A DNA stretch of 64,000 nucleotides from Trichomonas vaginalis G3 (taxonomy: Eukaryota > Parabasalia > Trichomonadida > Trichomonadidae): NCBI RefSeq assembly GCF_026262505.1, contig NC_067205.1, positions 7,750,001 to 7,814,000 on the forward strand, given 5' to 3'. Both the position numbers and the translations under genes were made by a program. The notes beneath the pieces are model-generated. The model was not told the DNA's origin. It did no database searches and saw only the letters and a program-made list of their open reading frames with translations. The number at the start of each line of letters is the position of its first letter. The stretch's first letter is position 1. Of this stretch, positions 1 through 8,781 are shown piece after piece.

Positions 1-376
1 AAGACGTTTATATTTCTACAAAATATAACAACTTGGCATGGTATAGATTTTTGAGGATGTTAAATCAGCCTGCAGAATATCCAGTACACCCGAACTTTTA
101 TGAAGTCGAAAACCCTAATGGAACATATGAAAATGTTTTCGACTCAGATGCTATTATAGTTCATGCTTCATTTTCTGGTGCACAAAACTCTTTTTTATGC
201 TTGGCAAATGACTTTTACGAAAAACCTACAAAGCTATATGAACCACCAAGTGGAAGTATTTCAGACTTTCAAGTATGGTTTACTACAGATGGAAGAAAGA
301 AATAATTCCATTATACCACGCGTTTTACTTAGAACTTAGTTTCATATACAACTACTATCGAACGGTAAAAATATAA
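1..376 (+). pseudogene. 3' end of structural-like gene (paralogue of the 286-residue protein)
   Basis: This is the C-terminal part of the family found intact at 22375-23235 and mariner-interrupted at 14797-16950. The frame is open from base 3 and carries the family block with LANDFYEKP, LYEPPSGS and DFQVWFTTDG. Near base 300 one A is missing relative to copy B. That creates an early stop, after which the family ending (FYLELSFIYNYY) continues in the next frame to a stop at 374-376. The 5' part lies outside the window. Function is unknown; it is probably a virion protein, judged only from its place among fibre and small structural genes. Confidence 0.7.
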
Positions 377-378
377 TT

Positions 379-621
379 TTAATACGGTTGAGGTGTTGGA
401 TTTGGTTGCCAACTAGACTGTGGTGCAGGTTCAGGCTGTTGTATAACAGGAGCTTGTTCTTCTGGTTCAGGGTCTTTAGGTATAATACCAACGAACTGAC
501 CTACTCTTTTACCAATATTTTTGACACCGTTCCAAATTCCTCTTCCGACAGATTTTATTCCATTCCATATACCTCTTCCAACATTTCGAAAGAAGTTTCC
601 TATTCTTCCAAAGAAACCCAT
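379..621 (-). CDS. Small amphipathic membrane-active-like protein (80 aa)
   Basis: Residues 1-45 are rich in Gly, aromatic and basic residues and contain a repeated motif of the form G-x-IWNG-x-K-x-x-G, which would form an amphipathic helix. The tail is rich in Pro, Glu and Gln. This is the make-up of adenovirus pVI-like or lytic minor capsid proteins encoded by Mavericks and adintoviruses. That role is inferred from composition, not homology I can prove. The gene is preceded by an AT-rich TTTTTACATATAGTAAA stretch directly before the ATG and lies 18 bp downstream of the 120-residue gene. The copy B version (14550-14792) is almost identical and also open. Confidence 0.7.
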   Translation of the reverse strand: MGFFGRIGNFFRNVGRGIWNGIKSVGRGIWNGVKNIGKRVGQFVGIIPKDPEPEEQAPVIQQPEPAPQSSWQPNPTPQPY

Positions 622-639
622 TTTACTATATGTAAAAAT

Positions 640-1002
640 CTAATGTCCACCTAGTCTCTTACGTTTCCTGTTGAGTTCCATAGCATTCTTTAACTGGAGC
701 TCATACATTCTGTTTCTCCTCTGGTAGAAAACATATTCTGGGTCAACTCCTGTGTTCGCGTCATCTGCATAAAGTTGTTTATATCCCACTTCAGGGTTTG
801 TATAAAACTCTTTCCATCTCATATTTGCATACCATGGTGGCAAACCTAACGCAGCGTCATTTGACATGGCAGTTTGCATTTGTACATCTGTTGGCACTTG
901 ACCATAGTTTGCCATTGCAGTTTGTATTCTAACTTCATTTGGAATATTCTCTGGGTTTGGTTGTCCAGGTTGCTGTGCATTCGCTAAGTTCTGTGCGTCC
1001 AT
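640..1002 (-). CDS. Hypothetical virus-like element protein (120 aa)
   Basis: I do not recognise this protein. The N-terminus is rich in Asn, Gln and Pro. The middle has two similar blocks (RIQTAMANYGQVP and QMQTAMSNDAALG), and the C-terminus is basic (NRKRKRLGGH), as expected of a nucleic-acid-contacting virion protein. The start is the ATG after TATCTAATATTAA, a promoter-like stretch also seen before sister genes. It lies between a small membrane protein and the amphipathic 80-residue protein, probably in one transcriptional block. The copy B version at 14170-14531 has a one-base deletion near codon 15, so this is the reference copy. Confidence 0.65.
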   Translation of the reverse strand: MDAQNLANAQQPGQPNPENIPNEVRIQTAMANYGQVPTDVQMQTAMSNDAALGLPPWYANMRWKEFYTNPEVGYKQLYADDANTGVDPEYVFYQRRNRMYELQLKNAMELNRKRKRLGGH

Positions 1003-1024
1003 TTAATATTAGATAAAATATCTC

Positions 1025-1156
1025 TTACGAGTACATATGCTGAACATTTGCAGGCATTGGTTCATCTTCATATTCTCTATATCTTTCTGCCACGTCAAAT
1101 AAGTAAATGACACAATGGAAAAAACCTAAAACAAGTAGTCCTATTTCAAACCACAT
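1025..1156 (-). CDS. Small single-pass membrane protein (43 aa)
   Basis: This short ORF has one hydrophobic segment near residues 5-20 (IGLLVLGFFHCVIYLF) and then a charged tail with YREYEDEP. Its ATG overlaps the last codons of the methyltransferase in another frame, so the two are probably expressed together. Conservation in copy B, where a single-base loss breaks it, supports it as a real gene. Function is unknown; a virion or host-membrane protein is plausible. Confidence 0.6.
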   Translation of the reverse strand: MWFEIGLLVLGFFHCVIYLFDVAERYREYEDEPMPANVQHMYS

Positions 1157-1959
1157 TTACTTACTAGTAAAATTTCTTTGTTATGACACTTTCTCCAGTT
1201 TATAGGACCTCTCTCATATTCTATCTTATCGTATCTAAACTCATAGTCATGTATGTCCTCTAACCATCTCATGACACTTTCCAAACCACTTTTATCGGAT
1301 GTAAAGTAAAAGCATGGATGGTTATGTAAAACGTCTAAAGTTTCTAAAGAGTCTCTCAAAGTCCAGTCTACTTGGTATTGAAAATCCCATGTGTTATAGA
1401 ACGGCGGGTCCACTATAAAGAAAACATTTTCCTTGTCTTTATATTTTTCATACAACTCTGTCCAATGACATCTCACAAACTCTATACCCTCAATATATTT
1501 TTCTATGTTCTCTTTGAAAACATTTGTATAGTTAAGATATAAAACTTTTGACATAAGTGTTTCAATGTCATGAACTCTTATAGCACCACTATATAATAGT
1601 CTAGCAGATATACTATCCCAGTCAATATACTCTGCCTTTTTCAAAACCTCTCTGACAGTATTTTTCTTATCTAATGGTATACGTTCCATCTTACCTATAG
1701 GTATCTTTTCTTTTAACTCTTTCAATATTTTGTTTGTGTCTGGTATATGTTTGAGACGGTTCATATAGTTGTCGAAGTCATTGCATATAATCTTTGAGTC
1801 AGGAAATATTGTATGGCACAAATGAGATATATAGAAACTTCCACCGAACAAGTCTACAAATGTTAGACCATTCGGTAGTTTCTTAAGTTCTCTCAATAGA
1901 ATATCTTTACATCTACTCTTATTTCCAAAGAAGGGTAACGGTGGTTTTGTAAAATTCAT
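1141..1959 (-). CDS. DNA N6-adenine methyltransferase, D12/Dam class (272 aa)
   Basis: This would transfer a methyl group from S-adenosylmethionine to adenine in DNA. Visible motifs are PPLPFFGNKSR (residues 6-16, the D12 N-terminal motif), FVDLFGGS (34-41, cofactor-binding motif I), NDFDNY (60-65) and the catalytic DPPF (184-187, the DPPY variant). The length fits the Dam/D12 family. The reading frame is intact, unlike copy B, and its end overlaps the small membrane protein gene. It may mark or protect the element's DNA; the recognised sequence cannot be read from the protein. Similar enzymes are common in phages and eukaryotic dsDNA viruses. Confidence 0.9.
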   Translation of the reverse strand: MNFTKPPLPFFGNKSRCKDILLRELKKLPNGLTFVDLFGGSFYISHLCHTIFPDSKIICNDFDNYMNRLKHIPDTNKILKELKEKIPIGKMERIPLDKKNTVREVLKKAEYIDWDSISARLLYSGAIRVHDIETLMSKVLYLNYTNVFKENIEKYIEGIEFVRCHWTELYEKYKDKENVFFIVDPPFYNTWDFQYQVDWTLRDSLETLDVLHNHPCFYFTSDKSGLESVMRWLEDIHDYEFRYDKIEYERGPINWRKCHNKEILLVSKCGLK

Positions 1960-2010
1960 TTTATATATATAATAAAAATGTTTTTTCCTGAAAAGTGACA
2001 GAAAAGTGAC

Positions 2011-2049
2011 GGGGGGCTAGAGGGCACGAAGTGCCTGGAAGCCCCACTA

Positions 2050-2099
<50 letters not shown>
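2011..2099 (-). repeat. Terminal inverted repeat of copy A with 48-T end
   Basis: This block matches the ends of copy B. It contains GGTAGTGGGGCTTCC on the minus strand and the hairpin GGCACTTCGTGCC, nested in GGGGCT...AGCCCC so that the end can fold into a cruciform. It finishes in about 48 T on the plus strand (2052-2099), against 10-12 in copy B. The sequence just inside the repeat differs from copy B because of a deletion. Confidence 0.85.
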
Positions 2100-2103
<4 letters not shown>

Positions 2104-2853
2104 ATACATATTATTATATAATTAACATATTCATAATGTTTCACCCTTTCAAAAATATAATCCTCCTCCTCTCAAATAAACGTACATACAGGTGGCCTCT
2201 TTTTTCAAAAAATTAAAATTTGAAATTTTGGGCTCAAATATTAGAGATTTTTTCAACCTTCAACGATATATGTTGTCTATATCAGACCTCCTTTCTTTTT
2301 GATACTTAACATTGTTCCTAAATCTTAGCCGTTAAGGCTGTTCTGAAAATATTTTTTTTTTCAGAAAAAATTCAAAAAAAATTCTTAAAATTCAAAAATC
2401 CCTTAATTCCTGAGGATTTTGGAAAAAAGTTTTTACATGAACATGTGTATATTTAGGGTTGTTAGATTCCCGACGATAGGTGTCTTGGAAGATTTGCCTG
2501 GTGTCATCATAGTGTCTTTAAATCAAAAATTTTATTTTGGAGTTAGTTTTATTGATTTTTCAATAAAAAACATTTCTAAAACAAGAAAATAAAACGATAA
2601 AATATTTATATTTTATATAAGGATCTTATATATTTAAAATAAATATCATTTTATTTTTTTCATTGGTGTCTGTCAAACCATAATACACTATTCAAAAATT
2701 CAATGTGTCTTGCGGTTTCAAAAGACACCTTCAAATTGAACGATAGCACAGACACTATTGAATTTTACCCATTGTATTTAGTTTTTACCCTTTTTATTTT
2801 TAAGAATTAATGACTGAAACAGCCGTTTTGCTATGACCTCAATCACTTTTATT
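2100..2853. other. AT-rich intergenic region
   Basis: No gene is supported here. A block at about 2159-2192 recurs near 8261-8294 (it contains CCTCCTCCTCTCAAATAAAC). A 325-bp repeat follows at 2471-2795. The ORFs spanning the T-run at 2052-2099 are low-complexity artefacts. Confidence 0.6.
2471..2795 (+). repeat. Dispersed repeat, copy 1 (GACGATAGGTGTCTT family)
   Basis: It begins with CGACGATAGGTGTCTTGG and ends near TTTACCC. A second, clearly related copy in the same orientation lies at 6591-6914. Both share TCATCATAGTGTCTT, TCTTGCGGTTTCAAAAGACA and CAGACAC-ATTGAA blocks. The repeated GTGTCT and AGACAC motifs suggest a small non-autonomous transposon or a repeated regulatory module. No coding potential was seen. 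Confidence 0.6.
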
Positions 2854-3383
2854 AAGGGTTTCGTTTTGCGAAAAAAACGTACAATACGCAATTTCGCTAA
2901 AAAAACATTTAGCTAGCAATTTCGACCTTTGACTCCACTCAAGACGTCACTTTTTTAATTTTGCGGTATCATATTTTTGGAAAATCTTTATGAATATTAT
3001 ATAAAAAGTCTCTTTAATATCTATATTTCATATTTTTATCGATTTTTAAAGTTTTTGCGAAAAGTATTCAATTATTTTTGCTATTTGGTCGGGTAAATGT
3101 CAGATTTGCGACATTTTCTGATATGATATTCAGATTCTACGTTGATAATAATGCTTATAGAACCCTCTTGCTATTGTGTCAAAATTGCGAAACCGATAGC
3201 AAAAATATCTCGCAATATCAAAATTGAGATATTGAGTGAATTATGCATTATAGAGATTAAAAATCTGATTTGTGAAAACATCTCATCAGTTTCTAGCTAA
3301 TTCAAAAATCTTTACTATCTTATTCGATTAAAATGAAAAGGGAATAGTTTCATTATGCTTTAAATGACAGCCTTATAATATAA

Positions 3384-3581
3384 TCATAGTTTTCGCTCAA
3401 TATGCAGCATTTTTTTTTCGAAATCTATGGTCAATGTCCTAAATACTGATTGCTTTGCATTCATATCTCTTACATTTTCTATACCCACATCACTATTCAT
3501 TGCTATTCCTATCTTTTTCATTTTTGTTTGTTTCTCATAATTTCTCAAAAAACACGATAACTTGATATTTGTAAATATCAT
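3384..3581 (-). CDS. 65-residue ORF shared by two Mutator-like copies
   Basis: I do not recognise it. The ORF occurs with one amino-acid difference (FRTL versus FRIL) in the other copy at 50956-51153. It is lysine-rich with a possible helical C-terminus. It could be a fragment of the lost transposase or a chance ORF kept because the DNA copies are young. Coding status is uncertain. Confidence 0.3.
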   Translation of the reverse strand: MIFTNIKLSCFLRNYEKQTKMKKIGIAMNSDVGIENVRDMNAKQSVFRTLTIDFEKKMLHIERKL

Positions 3582-5241
3582 ACTTTATAACGTAAATAAG
3601 AACTTGACCTATTAAGAAAAGCAGTAATGAAAAGAAAATCTGAATTTCATAAAAATTACAAGTTTCTGATGACAATTAGCTTAATTAAACCAGGTACAAG
3701 ATTATATAATTGTATTTTCTATCCAATTATCCATATAATATCTTATCCAGAAAAAATAACTTGATCAATAAAAGGTGACCAAACTATTTTTTGAAAGTCC
3801 GCCATAACTTTAATGGTACTATTTCAGCGTGTACAATGAATACAAAAATTCTAAGAGTGCCACATAAAATAGTACTTTAGACTTGAGTTAATGCTACCAA
3901 GCAAATGTTAAAAAGATGACTTTAGTGTTTTGATAATCAAAGATTAAAATCATTATTGTCTAAATCAATAATCATAACGACAGAAGTTAATGTTTTTTCA
4001 TCAGTGCTTTAAATCCACTTTTAAAAGTATACCTCAAAAATCAAAATATCAAAAAAATTGGCCGATAGGTTTGGCTTTAATTTTTGTCTGCTTTTATGAT
4101 TTGATATGGATGTTATAATTTTAAAAGTTGAGCCAAATTCACCAATAGATTTTTGAGATTTGCAAATACTCAATAATTTTCAGCGTGTTATCTTTTATTA
4201 AAAGAACTATTTGGTTTCAGTATCATATAAATTGATATTTACTTTCTATTTGAACCTTCATTTAGCTAATGATTTAATAATACAGATTTCATCTAGTCCT
4301 TATAAGAGAATTTTGAATTTGTTATAATAAAAAAACAAACAGATATAGCTTACACTTCTATAATAAAGATACCTTTTATAGAAATCAGTATGAAATGTGT
4401 TTTTTGACACGTAAAGCTCTCAATTCATTATAACATGTTTGTCGATTTTTATATATTTTTCGCTTTCATTATCTATGATATTAAAAATTATGTCATCAGA
4501 ATGTGAAATAATTAAACAAATGCCCTACGGGAAGTATTTTAAAAATTGATTGTAAGTATAGTTAGATTAACCATCATCACTTGCAAACTGAACTAATTTA
4601 CTACTTCTCCAATTAACACTCATGAACAATGTTTTTTTAAAAAAAATATAATTTTTTATTCTAAATTTTACATTAACATGTCATTTATTATGATCTCATA
4701 AAACATATCCATATATTATAGTTACAGTAATATTAAAATTTCAAATTTTGAATTAATTTGGTTATATTATGACCATTAAGCCAAGATCCCAACTTCTCTA
4801 TGCTATCTATGAATTTCAACTCTATATGTAACTAACACGTTATAAGTTTTGTTTATAAATATAAGGTGCATTTCAGTAAATTACTCTTTTATAATAGTTC
4901 TTTTATTACAGCTATAAAATCTATACTAAATCTATATGTTTTTATACTAAATTTATTAATTGTAATACTAATTTTAATTGTTGCTGATCATATGCTAAAT
5001 TTTATATGAAATCCTTAATTAGAAACTTGAGTTGAATATATCTTATATGAAACAATCGGTGTTTAAAACAAAATACAGCTTGATTTATATAGTAATTTAT
5101 GCTTTACATGTATTTTATATAAATTTTTATTGAATTCAAATATTCAATAGTTTTTTATGCTAGATTAGTTGTATTTATTTAAATATATTATATTGGCAAC
5201 CTTTCTTTACCCTGTCCTAATAAACGCATTTTGTAAAAAAA

Positions 5242-5314
5242 TATAGTGCATCAGTTTCGAACTAGCGTCCACGGTACCCAATAGTAAGGGGTAATAACCA
5301 TTCGACTATTTGCC
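5242..5314 (-). tRNA. tRNA-like relic inside the Mutator-like element
   Basis: Read on the minus strand, this has a box-A-like TAGTCGAATGGTTA, a box-B-like TAGTTCGAAACTG and a T-rich 3' flank, in tRNA order and spacing. The acceptor stem does not pair and the anticodon and T stems contain mismatches, so it is not a functional tRNA. It may be a tRNA-derived (SINE-like) piece or a chance pol III promoter. Low confidence. Confidence 0.25.
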
Positions 5315-5802
5315 ACGTAAAGCATCGCCAGATTTTTTTGTATTTAATCACTCCCAAAACACTGTTTTGGCTTATTGGAAGCATATCAGACATAATCGCC
5401 ATAATCAAAAAATCTATATACCCAATAAGTAATAAATTTGTCGATATAGATTTTCCATAAAATTAGTTTTTAGTCTGATCTTAAAATAAATTTAATTTTT
5501 TATAAAAAAAAATCACATTTAAAAGTACCTTTTTAGTAGCTCGAAATCTTGTTGGTGGATTTCGGGCGTACTTCAAAATTAGCTTTTCTTCTACATATGC
5601 AAGCTATATTTTAAATATGGGGCAAATCGGATCGGCGAAAGGAGTTTAGTTACCTTTGATCAATACCAAATGATTTTTTAACTAGTAAATAAAGTATTTT
5701 CTTTACACACACATTGTATATCATAGTTTTTTTTTTGGTTTCGCAAAACATCCAAAAACAAATATGCTATAAAAGTGACAATTTTAGCAAAACGAAACCC
5801 TT

Positions 5803-7109
5803 ACTTTTATTTATTATTTTAAATATTATTTAATTTTATTATTTGAATAGGCCAACTTATATTTGAGAAGCTCAATTTGAGACCACTTAAAACATTGAAA
5901 TATCATAAATATTGAAATATTAAAAAGTGTATTTCAAAATATTGAAATTATAAAAATTTATAATACTGAAATTGAGACAAATTAATAAATTCAATGCGTT
6001 TTTTTTGAAATAACTCTCAAATATTATTTTTTGTTTATTTAATGATGAATAAATATGATTGCTTTAGTCAATCATAAAAACTAATTTAAGTTTAAAATAA
6101 TGAAAGGATAATTTGATCGTTTTTTAAAATACAATTATTTTTTGATGATTTGCAAGAATCTTTGAAAAGAATATAATATAGGTTCTATTTTTGTAAAATT
6201 TATCCAAATCATGTATTACATAAATTACGATTAAAACGATGAAAGAACCAAAAAGTGTGTTTTGTGTTTTGCTGTTGCGTGTTGGATGCGGGATCCTGTT
6301 ATTTCCGAAATCGACAAAAAAATTGGAAATTTAATTTCCGAAATCGAAATTATATTAATGTTTTTAATATTCTTATATCAAAAGGATTAAAGTTCATTAA
6401 GAGAAAAACAATTTTTCTTCTTTAATCTATTGGCGCATTTATTTCTACACGCCAATAAGGAAGGGAAAATTATAAGACACCATGGTGTCTTCAAAACGCT
6501 AATTTTTGATATTTTTAACAACCCTATGTATATTATATGAAGTATATTGATAAGGTAAAAATCAAATTTTATTATGCTTGTCATTTTCGTGACGATAGGT
6601 GTCTTTAAGGAATAGCATTGTGTCATCATAGTGTCTTGAGTTTGAATTTTTCGATTTTGAATTTATTTTGTTAATTTTTCGCACAAAAATTCTATTTAAA
6701 ATCGAAAAGTAAAACGGCAAACATCTAGTATAATACATAAACAATCTATATACTTAAACTAAAAGATAATTATTTTTTTCAATGGTGTCTGAACAAACCG
6801 TAAGACACTATTCAAAAATTGAAAGAGTCTTGCGGTTTCAAAAGACACCCACAAAATAGACGATATGGCAGACACCATTGAAATTTACCCAATTCTATAT
6901 GATTTTACCCTTTAAAAAATTTAAACATAGAAACTGCGATAGAAAGATTTGCATGATACAATGCTATATAGCATATGATATTATATGTTTATATCAAGTA
7001 AATAATGATGCGCTGTCTATCCTATTCAAATAAACATATATTAACATATGCTGATAAATTGTTTTGCATCATGAAAACATTTCTACTTGGTTTATTAAGA
7101 AAATTCTAC
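5803..7109. other. Gene-free AT-rich region
   Basis: No coding region is supported. It contains runs of A and T, a palindrome around AAGACACCATGGTGTCTT (about 6474-6491), and the second copy of the dispersed repeat at 6591-6914. The short ORFs here have no recognisable features. Confidence 0.6.
6591..6914 (+). repeat. Dispersed repeat, copy 2 (GACGATAGGTGTCTT family)
   Basis: This is the direct-orientation partner of 2471-2795, with the same ordered blocks (TCATCATAGTGTCTT, CAATGGTGTCTG, TCTTGCGGTTTCAAAAGACA) but many substitutions and small indels. The pair flanks the Mutator-like element. Confidence 0.6.
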
Positions 7110-8110
7110 AATCGAGAAGGCCAATACTTAAGCATTCTAAATTAGAACGCTTAAGCATTACCCTTCTCGATTGAATTTGATTTGCAAGGATCTCCCACCG
7201 CAATAAGTTACCATTCTTCAAGGAATAAGCAATATTATAATTGCTACGAAGTTATAGATTAGTTCAAATCCATATTTACAGCAATATATATTCGAAGTTT
7301 CTCATTCAATGAGAAACTTCGCATCTATATTGTTATAAAGATGCATATTTGTGCTCTCTTGTCATTGTAGAGGCAGCGTATATGAATTTATGGTGTTTTC
7401 TACTTGATGTTTCTAATCAATAATGAAGCATCAGTAGAATCCCCCAATTAGTGTGAGTTGAATACTTATATTTGCATCAAAGAATTAGATACGTATATTT
7501 ATAATATTATGAGCAGAGATCATTTGAAGTCTCCCAATATTTGTGTGACTTCGAACGAGCTCTGCCCATAAGTAATGTATCTATTAGTCTGGTAATGTTT
7601 GTTATCTTCAATTAATGCAAAGTTCCTTTGAGCTACATCTTATGATGATGAAACTCAAAAGAACTTTACATTAATATGAAGTTCTTATAGCCATCAGTAG
7701 GCCAGCGTAGTTAAACAGTATTAGCTTCTCATGAAGTACTTGGATATGAAAAGATCTTAACATTTTAGTCAAAGTACTACATGAGAAGCTAATATTGCTA
7801 CTCTCCCTAACCTATGGATGGTCAAAGATTCTGTATTTAAGACGAATAGAGCAAGATTCTTCCAATAGATCAAATAAATTAAAGAAGGTTTGGAAGAACC
7901 TTGCTCTAAGGTAGTTAAAATTCATTCCCTGACCATCCGAGGGTAAGGAAAAATAATGAATTTGTTTTCTAATGAAGCTCTCTGATTGCTGAAGATGAAT
8001 TGGAGCCAATCAGAGAACTTCATTAGAAAACATAATGTTTGCCCCTCCAAGAACAGTGAGCGAGTTAAAGCTATGTTCTTGGTGGCATGCAAGCTCGGCA
8101 AACGCCGAGC
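7110..8110. ncRNA. Array 1 of imperfect hairpins (candidate small-RNA precursor cluster)
   Basis: Nine imperfect inverted repeats follow one another, and a tenth short hairpin closes the array. Hairpin spans are 7110-7172, 7282-7331, 7398-7439, 7510-7567, 7611-7675, 7718-7795, 7848-7907, 7964-8031, 8047-8082 and 8093-8110. Starts are spaced mostly 100-130 bp apart. Arms are about 9-26 nt with few mismatches: I count one mismatch in 25 for 7964-8031, two in about 26 for 7718-7795 and one in 18 for 7848-7907. Loops run from 1 to about 27 nt. Arm sequences differ between hairpins, so this is not a simple tandem repeat. One transcript would fold into a row of pre-microRNA-sized stems. An outer GGATGGTCA/TGACCATCC pair (7816-7940) encloses hairpin 7. 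Transcription and direction are unknown. Confidence 0.6.
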
Positions 8111-8128
8111 TAATTAAATTAACGTACA
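8093..8128 (-). repeat. Conserved terminal motif of hairpin array 1
   Basis: The hairpin GCTCGGC-AAAC-GCCGAGC is followed by TAATTAAATTAACGTAC. The end of array 2 (38520-38557) has the same hairpin and, on the other strand, an AAATTAAAAATTAACGTA tail. The shared motif marks a boundary of both arrays and may be a transposon end, a promoter or a processing or termination signal. Confidence 0.65.
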
Positions 8129-8781
8129 ATATTAACGTACAAAAAAGTGTCTAGACATGAGTGTCTGACCACACCTGAAATTCAAGATTTGTGACATCCG
8201 TAAATTTTATTGCATATTCATCGAGAAAATAAACTAACGAATCCCTCAAAATTGAGAGGGTAATCCTCCTCCTCTCAAATAAACGTACATACGGGTGTGT
8301 TCCATATTAAGTTCTGTCAAAATGTAAGCTATTCAATTCTATCATCGGGGGAAGTATCACAAATCTATCAATTTTTTGTAAAAGTATACAAAAACATATG
8401 GTGTTCAATTAGTTTATAATAATATAAATATTAAGATTATCCAAAATAAGAAAAACTAGGTTTTGAGAACACTTTTGAGATGATAATCAAAATATTTTGA
8501 TTGAAAAATAATATATTATTTATCAGATATAGAATGGATTTTTTCAAATTTAAAAATTCTGAAAAATAAACAGTTTTGTAAAGTAAAAAAACTGAACGAA
8601 AACTCGAGACCTCGTATTCCAAATGAATGGGTAAGATATATGTATGAAAAACTTGAAAGTGGTGAGTTAACTTACGCAACAGTTTTGAAAAAAGTTCCAT
8701 ATTCTTATCAAAATGTTACAATTTTCAAACAAATTTCAAGAAATACTCTCAAAAAAGCATTCAAAGAAATCGGTGGTACAC

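Larger units (their letters stand above)
1..2099 (-). mobile_element. Partial virus-like transposon, copy A (terminal part)
   Basis: This is one end of a second copy of the 25-kb element found at 12942-38161, in the opposite orientation and cut by the window edge. Gene order mirrors copy B: methyltransferase, small membrane protein, 120-residue protein, 80-residue amphipathic protein, then a convergent gene. It ends in the same GC-rich terminal repeat followed by a run of about 48 T. The methyltransferases of the two copies differ at about a dozen residues in 240. Several genes broken in copy B are open here, so the copies decayed independently. About 130 bp present between terminal repeat and methyltransferase in copy B are missing here. 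Confidence 0.85.
2854..5802. mobile_element. Mutator-like DNA transposon with 9-bp target duplication
   Basis: The ends are inverted repeats starting AAGGGTTTCGTTTTGC (right end GCAAAACGAAACCCTT). The element is flanked by a perfect 9-bp direct repeat ACTTTTATT at 2845-2853 and 5803-5811. A 9-bp duplication is typical of the Mutator (MULE) superfamily, which is known in this genus. No full transposase is visible, only a 65-codon ORF, so this 2.95-kb copy is probably non-autonomous. A shorter relative lies at 50631-51682. Confidence 0.75.

Noticed and set aside
1956-2216. ORFs across the T-run (poly-Lys and poly-Phe peptides)
   Set aside because: Pure homopolymer translation at a transposon end; no gene features.
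7812-8009. 65-codon ORF inside hairpin array 1
   Set aside because: It runs through two hairpins and lacks any protein-like feature; the DNA is better explained by pairing arms.
7110-8110. Integron attC or simple inverted-repeat transposon explanation for the hairpin array
   Set aside because: There are no cassettes or ORFs between hairpins and no tyrosine recombinase; the arms are unrelated from hairpin to hairpin.
8093-8128. Helitron 3' end (short hairpin near terminus)
   Set aside because: No CTRR terminus follows the hairpin in either array and no Rep/helicase is nearby.
8437-8700. Minus-strand 87-codon ORF
   Set aside because: It is the antisense shadow of the N-terminal part of the IS3-type transposase.
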